A DNA stretch of 10,105 bases, taken from the NCBI GenBank assembly GCA_937897625.1, contig CALCNZ010000335.1:1-10105 (forward strand). Direction: 5' to 3'. Below are positions 5,399 through 10,105 of the stretch, in pieces. The notes under the pieces were generated by a model that was not told the origin of the DNA, did not search any database, and saw nothing but the letters and a program-made list of their open reading frames with translations. Every line of letters starts with the position of its first letter. Within the stretch, counting starts at the first letter, position 1. The stretch comes from an uncultured Flavobacteriales bacterium (lineage in GTDB: Bacteria > Bacteroidota > Bacteroidia > Flavobacteriales_D > Sanyastnellaceae). A program made the translations under genes and the position numbers.

Positions 5399-7273
5399 AT
5401 GAAATTCGATAAAAACACCGTCATTGGACTTTCGTTGATGCTACTTATTGCTGTAGGCTTTAGTTGGTATTCTGCTAAGACCAAAGCTGAAGCGGCAGCT
5501 AATGCACCTCAACAAACTGAGCAAACCGCTCAAGCGGCAAGCACTCCTGCTCCTGAGACTCCTGCGGTTGTGGCTTCTAACGACACCACTCCTCAAGTGG
5601 CTGTTTTAAATTCTGCGAGATACGGATCATTGGATGCAGCTGCCCTTCCGGCAGAAGCAGCTTATACTGTTCTTTCCAACAATAAAATCAAGGTGAAGAT
5701 TTCTTCGAAAGGAGGAATGTTGCATTCAGCGGAACTGTTGGAAACGGACTACAAAAAATTCAATTCAGACAAGCAAGTTCAATTGTGGGACACTGCTCAA
5801 AGCAAGATGGATATTGCTTGGAAGAACGGAAACGGCGCAGTATTGCTTTCGAGTGAATTGAACTTCGTTGCTTCAACGAAGGAAGCAAACGCCAAGGATG
5901 GCGCGGCAACTGTTGTCATGACTGCTGTTGGAAGCAACAACGCGCAATTGCAATGGACATACACCTTAGAGCCCAATTCATACAATGTAAAATGTAGCTT
6001 CGAAGCGAAAGGATTGGAGAACGAGATGTTCGGATCTCCGCTTGTTTTCCGATGGTTATTGAACGGATTGGCTCAGGAAAAAGGAATTCAAGCAGAGCGA
6101 AGCAAGTCTTCTATTTTCTATCGCGAAGTAGAAGGTGATCGCAAATACTTAAGCGAAGGATCTGGCGATCAAAAGCGTCCAGAGAAAGAATTGAATTGGG
6201 TGGCAATGAAGCAAGATTACTTCACTGCAGCTATTATTAGCGCTGAAGGATTCGACAAGAACGCAGATTTGAGCGTTATGGTTCCGGCAGATTCAGGGCA
6301 TACCAAATCGTATTACGCTGAACTTCCTTTAAAAACCAAAGCCTCTTCAAACGCAAAAGCTGAATTCCAATTTTACTTAGGTCCGAATGAGTACAAGGCG
6401 CTTCAAACAAGCGGTGCCGATGAATTCACGAACATCATTGACTACGGTTGGTGGATCATTGGATACGTGAACAAGTATGTGGTTCGTCCGTTGTTCTGGT
6501 TCCTTTCCGATTACATTCTTTCATTCGGATTAATCATTTTAATTGTCACTGTAATTATTAAAATGGTTCTCTTCCCTATTACTTGGAAGAACTTTTTAAG
6601 TGGCGCCAAAATGCGCGTTTTGAAACCTGAGATCGATGAGATTAACAAGAAGTTCGAAGGAAAAGACCCCATGGAAAAGCAACAAGCTACCATGGCGCTT
6701 TACCGTCAGACCGGCGTGAATCCATTTGCAGGTTGTATTCCCGTGTTGCTTCAAATGCCTATTCTTTATGCGATGTTCCGCTTCTTCCCAGCCGAGATTG
6801 TATTGCGCGGTAAGAGTTTCTTATGGGCAGAAGATTTGGCTGCTTACGACAGCATTTTGAATCTTCCATTTAACATTCCTTTCTACGGTGCACACGTAAG
6901 TGGATTCACCTTGTTAATGGCAGCCTCTACGTTTGTGTATTCGAAGATGAGCATGGGTTCACAACCAACCATGTCTCAACCGGGAATGCCGAATATGAAA
7001 GTGATGATGAACATCTTCTCGTTCATGATGATCTTCTTCTTCAACAGCATGCCTTCTGGATTGAGTTTGTATTACTTCACGGCGAACGTTATTTCAATTG
7101 GACAAATGTGGGCCATTAAGAAGTACTTCGTGAATGAAGATTCTATTCGTGAGAAAATTGAAGCGAACAAAAAGAAGCCGAAGAAAAAAGGTGGATTCGC
7201 TGCACGCATTGAAGAAATGCAAAAGGCTCAGCAAGCGAAGTTGGATGCCAACAAGAAAAAATTAAGAAAGTAA
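5399..7273 (+). CDS. yidC: Membrane protein insertase YidC
   Basis: The 624-residue protein has the full Gram-negative YidC plan. There is an N-terminal membrane anchor (about residues 8-25), an Ala/Thr/Pro/Gln-rich linker (about 30-65), and a large periplasmic beta-sandwich domain (about 75-340). The conserved Oxa1/YidC core runs from about 355 to 580, with FPITWKNFLSGAKMRVLKPE, GVNPFAGCIPVLLQMPILYA and MPSGLSLYYFTANVISIGQM. The tail is strongly basic (KKKPKKKGGF and NKKKLRK), as in many YidCs, and may contact the ribosome. YidC inserts membrane proteins alone or with SecYEG. At the hydrophilic-groove position equivalent to E. coli Arg366 it has Lys388 (TVIIKMVLFP), which keeps the positive charge. 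It diverges from the ABC importer operon. The S46 peptidase starts 24 bp after its stop, so the two are probably co-transcribed. Confidence 0.98.
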   Translation: MKFDKNTVIGLSLMLLIAVGFSWYSAKTKAEAAANAPQQTEQTAQAASTPAPETPAVVASNDTTPQVAVLNSARYGSLDAAALPAEAAYTVLSNNKIKVKISSKGGMLHSAELLETDYKKFNSDKQVQLWDTAQSKMDIAWKNGNGAVLLSSELNFVASTKEANAKDGAATVVMTAVGSNNAQLQWTYTLEPNSYNVKCSFEAKGLENEMFGSPLVFRWLLNGLAQEKGIQAERSKSSIFYREVEGDRKYLSEGSGDQKRPEKELNWVAMKQDYFTAAIISAEGFDKNADLSVMVPADSGHTKSYYAELPLKTKASSNAKAEFQFYLGPNEYKALQTSGADEFTNIIDYGWWIIGYVNKYVVRPLFWFLSDYILSFGLIILIVTVIIKMVLFPITWKNFLSGAKMRVLKPEIDEINKKFEGKDPMEKQQATMALYRQTGVNPFAGCIPVLLQMPILYAMFRFFPAEIVLRGKSFLWAEDLAAYDSILNLPFNIPFYGAHVSGFTLLMAASTFVYSKMSMGSQPTMSQPGMPNMKVMMNIFSFMMIFFFNSMPSGLSLYYFTANVISIGQMWAIKKYFVNEDSIREKIEANKKKPKKKGGFAARIEEMQKAQQAKLDANKKKLRK

Positions 7274-7297
7274 AACGTCAAACATCAAATAAATCAA

Positions 7298-9454
7298 ATG
7301 AAAAAAAATCTCATTCTCGCACTAACGGTGCTCATGATGTTCCCAAGCGCAATGTTCGCTACGGAAGGCATGTGGGTGGTGGCTATGTTGAATAAAATTA
7401 ACGAAGCTGAAATGCAAGGTCTTGGATTGAAACTATCCAAAGAAGATATTTACAACATCAATCAAGCTTCATTAAAAGATGCTATTGTTCGCTTCGGTGC
7501 AGGATTTTGCACCGGAGAGATTGTGAGCGACAAGGGACTTGTGTTCACGAATCACCACTGTGCATACGATGCTATTCAATCTTCTTCAACCTTAGAAAAC
7601 AACATTCTTCAAAACGGATTTTGTGCGAAGTCATTGGATCAAGAGATTCCGATTCCCGGTTTAACGCTTTCTTTTTTGGTTCGTGTTGAAGATGTAACAG
7701 CGAGTGTATTGGGCGCTGTAAACGACAACATGACTGAAGCAGAGCGCGACGCAGCAATTGTAGCTCGCAACAAAGAAATTGTGAAGGCTGCGAATGAAAG
7801 CGGACTTTACAATTCTGAAGTAAAAACGTTTTATGCTGGAAACGAATTCTATTTATTCGTTTATCAGACTTACCGCGACATTCGCTTGGTAGGTAACCCA
7901 CCAGAGAGCGTAGGTAAATTTGGTGGTGACACCGACAACTGGATGTGGCCACGTCACACCGGTGACTTCAGCATGTTGCGCATTTATGCAGGAGCTGAAA
8001 ACAAGCCAGCAGATTACAGCAAAGACAACACACCATTAAAGCCCAAGCACTTCTTCCCTATTAACATGGGTGGTGTAAAGCAAGGCGATTTCGCAATGAT
8101 CATGGGATACCCTGCGAGAACTTCTCGTTATTTAACTTCTTTCGGAGTGCAACAGGCGGTAGACGTTCAGAACCCAATTTTGGTTGAATGCTTCGGTTTG
8201 AAATTAGAGACATGGAAGAAAAACATGGATGCGAACCAAGGCGTGCGTTTAATGTATGCTGCGAAATATGCGAGCACTGCGAACTCTTGGAAATACTACA
8301 TTGGTCAAACCCGCGGATTGAAGCGTTTAGACGTTGCCGGAAAGAAAGCTACCACAGAAACGAATTTCACCAATTGGTTAACCTCAAACGCAACGGCCAA
8401 CGAAAAATACGGTAAGGCGCTTCCGATGTTGCAAGACTTTTATTCTTCAACCAACGAAACACAAAAAGCATTCTTGTATGCGCGTTTAACTGGAATGGGT
8501 GGAGCTGAATTTATGGGCTTGGCATCTGAATTTCAGAATACATTCACGAAGTACTTTGCTGAAACAGACGCAACGAAAAAACAAGCGATGTTAGATGGAT
8601 TCAAAGCTTCGGCTGAGGCATTTTTTGTGGAATATGACGTGCCGACAGACAAAGATGTTTTTGTTGCATTAACCAACTTGTATCGCAATCGCATTGCTGC
8701 AACTGCTCGTCCAACGTGGCACGCAGTGCTTGACGCAAAATTCAAAGGAAACGTTCAGGCCTATGCGGACAAGCTTTTTGCTACTTCAATTATCGTAGAC
8801 AAAACGAAATTGATGAACTTCTTAGCGAAACCAAATCAGAAAGTGTTTGAGAAAGACATGGCTGTAATCACTGCTAAGAGTGCAGGTGAATTCGGTGATG
8901 CACTGGGCAAATTGATCCCTCGCGAAAAAATGACTAAAGGACAACGTCAGTTTGTAGCTGGACTTCGTGCCATGAATCCTGACAAGCAATATGCTCCTGA
9001 TGCGAACAGCACAATGCGTATTACCTACGGACAAGTGAAGGACTATCAGCCTGCGGATGCGGTTCATTATGATTTTTATACCACTGCGAAAGGAATTATG
9101 GAGAAGCGCGACAACAGCAATCCAGAGTTCGTTGTACCAGAGGCATTGGCTAAGAAAATCGAGAACAAAGATTTCGGCAGATATGCAAACGAGAAAGGTG
9201 AATTACCAACTTGTTTCATTGCAGATTTAGATATCACCGGTGGAAACAGTGGAAGTCCGGTGTTGGATGCAAAAGGACAAATGATTGGTATTGCATTCGA
9301 CGGAAACTGGGAAGCTATGAGCGGAGACATTGCCTACGAACCAGCCTTGCAACGCACGATTGCAGTTGACATTCGTTATGTATTGTTCATTGTTGAAGAG
9401 CTTATGGGCGGAAAGAATATTGTAGATGAGATGATGTTTGTGAGAGGGAAGTAA
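7298..9454 (+). CDS. dpp7: S46-family dipeptidyl-peptidase, DPP7-like
   Basis: The 718-residue product matches the length of characterised S46 dipeptidyl-peptidases (about 710-720). A signal peptide (MKKNLILALTVLMMFPSAMFA) sends it to the periplasm. The trypsin-like catalytic residues are His87 in TNHHCAYDA, Asp223 in WPRHTGDFSML and Ser651 in TGGNSGSPV. These enzymes release dipeptides from peptide N-termini and feed amino-acid use in proteolytic Bacteroidota. The residue 18 after the catalytic serine, which sets P1 preference (Arg673 for acidic P1 in P. gingivalis DPP11, Gly673 in DPP7), is Gly669 here, in AFDGNWEAMSGD. This predicts DPP7-like preference for hydrophobic P1 residues. It follows yidC by 24 bp, and a hairpin terminator lies about 50 bp downstream. 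The family is certain; the specificity is inferred. Confidence 0.96.
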   Translation: MKKNLILALTVLMMFPSAMFATEGMWVVAMLNKINEAEMQGLGLKLSKEDIYNINQASLKDAIVRFGAGFCTGEIVSDKGLVFTNHHCAYDAIQSSSTLENNILQNGFCAKSLDQEIPIPGLTLSFLVRVEDVTASVLGAVNDNMTEAERDAAIVARNKEIVKAANESGLYNSEVKTFYAGNEFYLFVYQTYRDIRLVGNPPESVGKFGGDTDNWMWPRHTGDFSMLRIYAGAENKPADYSKDNTPLKPKHFFPINMGGVKQGDFAMIMGYPARTSRYLTSFGVQQAVDVQNPILVECFGLKLETWKKNMDANQGVRLMYAAKYASTANSWKYYIGQTRGLKRLDVAGKKATTETNFTNWLTSNATANEKYGKALPMLQDFYSSTNETQKAFLYARLTGMGGAEFMGLASEFQNTFTKYFAETDATKKQAMLDGFKASAEAFFVEYDVPTDKDVFVALTNLYRNRIAATARPTWHAVLDAKFKGNVQAYADKLFATSIIVDKTKLMNFLAKPNQKVFEKDMAVITAKSAGEFGDALGKLIPREKMTKGQRQFVAGLRAMNPDKQYAPDANSTMRITYGQVKDYQPADAVHYDFYTTAKGIMEKRDNSNPEFVVPEALAKKIENKDFGRYANEKGELPTCFIADLDITGGNSGSPVLDAKGQMIGIAFDGNWEAMSGDIAYEPALQRTIAVDIRYVLFIVEELMGGKNIVDEMMFVRGK

Positions 9455-9474
9455 TTAAGACTGCTCTTCTGATT

Positions 9475-9576
9475 AGAAGATTATTTTTTAAAATAGAACT
9501 AATTCCAAATCGGGGTGAATGATTATTCACCTCGATTTCATTTAGATCAAATTCTATTTTTTAGAATAATTCTTCT
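9475..9576. repeat. Nested imperfect palindrome of ~100 bp upstream of the transposase gene
   Basis: Outer arms 9475-9498 (AGAAGATTATTTTTTAAAAT, then AGAA with one T) and 9552-9576 are inverted copies: 21 of 24 positions match with one single-base gap. They enclose the 14-bp hairpin at 9507-9538, with 8 and 13 unpaired bases between the two stems. Within the right arm, ATTCTA (9551-9556) and TAGAAT (9562-9567) form a second small hairpin around five T's. Such nested palindromes are typical of REP/REPIN or MITE-like elements mobilised by RAYT proteins, and a RAYT gene starts 146 bp downstream. The inner hairpin may instead only be a terminator, with the outer pairing a by-product of AT-rich sequence. 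Confidence 0.45.
9507..9545 (+). terminator. Hairpin terminator after the yidC-S46 peptidase genes
   Basis: AAATCGGGGTGAAT (9507-9520) and ATTCACCTCGATTT (9525-9538) form a 14-bp stem with one G-U pair and a 4-base loop (GATT), 52 bp after the peptidase stop. It is followed by CATTTAG, with the T-run partly inside the stem base. This is a good intrinsic terminator for the plus-strand operon, though the T-tract is interrupted. It is also the core of the larger inverted repeat at 9475-9576. Confidence 0.7.
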
Positions 9577-9700
9577 TTCTTCAAATTATGTTCATTTATT
9601 CAAATAAGAGAATCTCAGAAATCCTCTGAATGAATATTTACATCACATACAGAAGATTATTTCTCTGAATAAGCAGATTTATTCCACTTAATGAAATGCA

Positions 9701-9732
9701 TTTCTCTTTGCAGAAAAAAATATGCAGAGAAA
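9701..9732 (+). promoter_or_regulatory. Hairpin that buries the transposase start codon
   Basis: TTTCTCT (9701-9707) pairs with AGAGAAA (9726-9732) and GCA (9710-9712) pairs with TGC (9723-9725). This gives a 10-bp stem with a 2-base bulge (TT) and a 10-base A-rich loop (9713-9722). The TG of the ATG at 9722 lies in the stem. Folding would hinder translation starts, much as the 5' stem-loop of IS200 tnpA mRNA does. The pairing is seen directly; the effect is inference. Confidence 0.45.
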
Positions 9733-10105
9733 AAGATTCAATAGAAGATCAATCCGATTGAAGGGATTCGATTTTTCTCAACGAGGAACATACTTCATTA
9801 CATTGAATTGTATAGATCGAAAACACTTATTCGGAAAAATAAGTGATGCTAAAATGCACTTGAATCCCCGGGGAACTATCGCACACAACTGCTGGCTTGA
9901 AATACCTCAGCACTTCCCCAATGTAAAACTCCATGCATTTGTGATTATGCCAGATCATTCTCATGGATTATTAGAGATTACTGAAGATTCGTATAAATTC
10001 TCGAGAAATACAAAAATTCAACTTCCCAATGAATCATGCTTCTACGCTCAAATTTGGGGCAACAAAAACTGGAAGGTTGCAGGCTTTGAATCACCGGTTA
10101 AAACA
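9722..10105 (+). CDS. REP-associated tyrosine transposase (RAYT, Y1_Tnp/IS200-like), 3' end cut by window edge
   Basis: The frame opens at ATG 9722 and runs 128 codons to the right edge without a stop. In-frame TGA 9692-9694 rules out a longer form. The HUH motif of the Y1 transposase fold is present in VIMPDHSHGLLEI (His79 and His81). It is preceded by RGTYFITLNCIDRKHLFGKI (about 21-40) and NCWLEIPQHFPNVKLHAFV (about 56-74), all typical of the RAYT/TnpA_REP group. The FESPVKT end resembles the start of the segment leading to the helix with the catalytic tyrosine, which would lie beyond the window, so I cannot tell whether the gene is intact. RAYTs are single-strand DNA endonucleases linked to short palindromic repeats, and are usually single-copy rather than self-spreading. 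Use of AGA arginine and ATA isoleucine codons suggests a history different from the neighbouring genes. Confidence 0.88.
   Translation, partial: MQRKRFNRRSIRLKGFDFSQRGTYFITLNCIDRKHLFGKISDAKMHLNPRGTIAHNCWLEIPQHFPNVKLHAFVIMPDHSHGLLEITEDSYKFSRNTKIQLPNESCFYAQIWGNKNWKVAGFESPVKT

Noticed and set aside
1..10105. CRISPR array, tRNA, rRNA, toxin-antitoxin or defence island
   Set aside because: There are no regularly spaced repeats, no tRNA or rRNA sequence, and no frames with such domains. Apart from the RAYT end the content is ordinary chromosomal genes.

Overview
The window looks like chromosomal DNA of a Bacteroidota bacterium, most likely a flavobacterium-like lineage. The evidence is the Bacteroidota-type YidC, a peptidase of family S46 (dipeptidyl-peptidase 7/11), an ABC ATPase with the degenerate LSDGE signature, a TTG-N19-TATATTTG promoter (the Bacteroidota -33/-7 form), and gene starts without Shine-Dalgarno sequences. 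I cannot name genus or species.

Layout. Positions 1-5304 are read on the minus strand and 5399-10105 on the plus strand, diverging from an 82-94 bp spacer. In transcription order on the minus strand there is an iron/heme/cobalamin-type ABC importer pair (FecCD permease 4306-5304 and ATPase 3704-4318, overlapping by 13 bp). Next come a secreted DUF4140/DUF4139 (MuiA-like) protein (2010-3635) and, 4 bp further on, a lipid A-type acyltransferase (1127-2005). Ribosomal protein L19 (rplS, 677-1018) follows with its own promoter, a short leader hairpin and a strong intrinsic terminator. Last is the first two thirds of an RlmI-type 23S rRNA cytosine methyltransferase, cut by the left edge (1-602). 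On the plus strand yidC (5399-7273) is followed after 24 bp by a DPP7-like exported peptidase (7298-9454) and a hairpin terminator. An AT-rich, repeat-laden spacer then leads to the 5' part of a REP-associated tyrosine transposase (RAYT/Y1-Tnp, IS200-like) gene cut by the right edge (9722-10105).

How they fit together. Most of the window is core housekeeping with an envelope theme: membrane-protein insertion (YidC), lipid A acylation, a surface or periplasmic protein, periplasmic peptide breakdown (DPP7) and metal-chelate or cofactor uptake, plus ribosome components (L19, RlmI). The only accessory-looking part is the right end, about 9455-10105. There a single-domain HUH transposase is preceded by a ~100-bp nested imperfect palindrome, and its start codon is buried in a predicted hairpin. 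I see no CRISPR array, tRNA, rRNA, defence island or clearly new multi-gene system.
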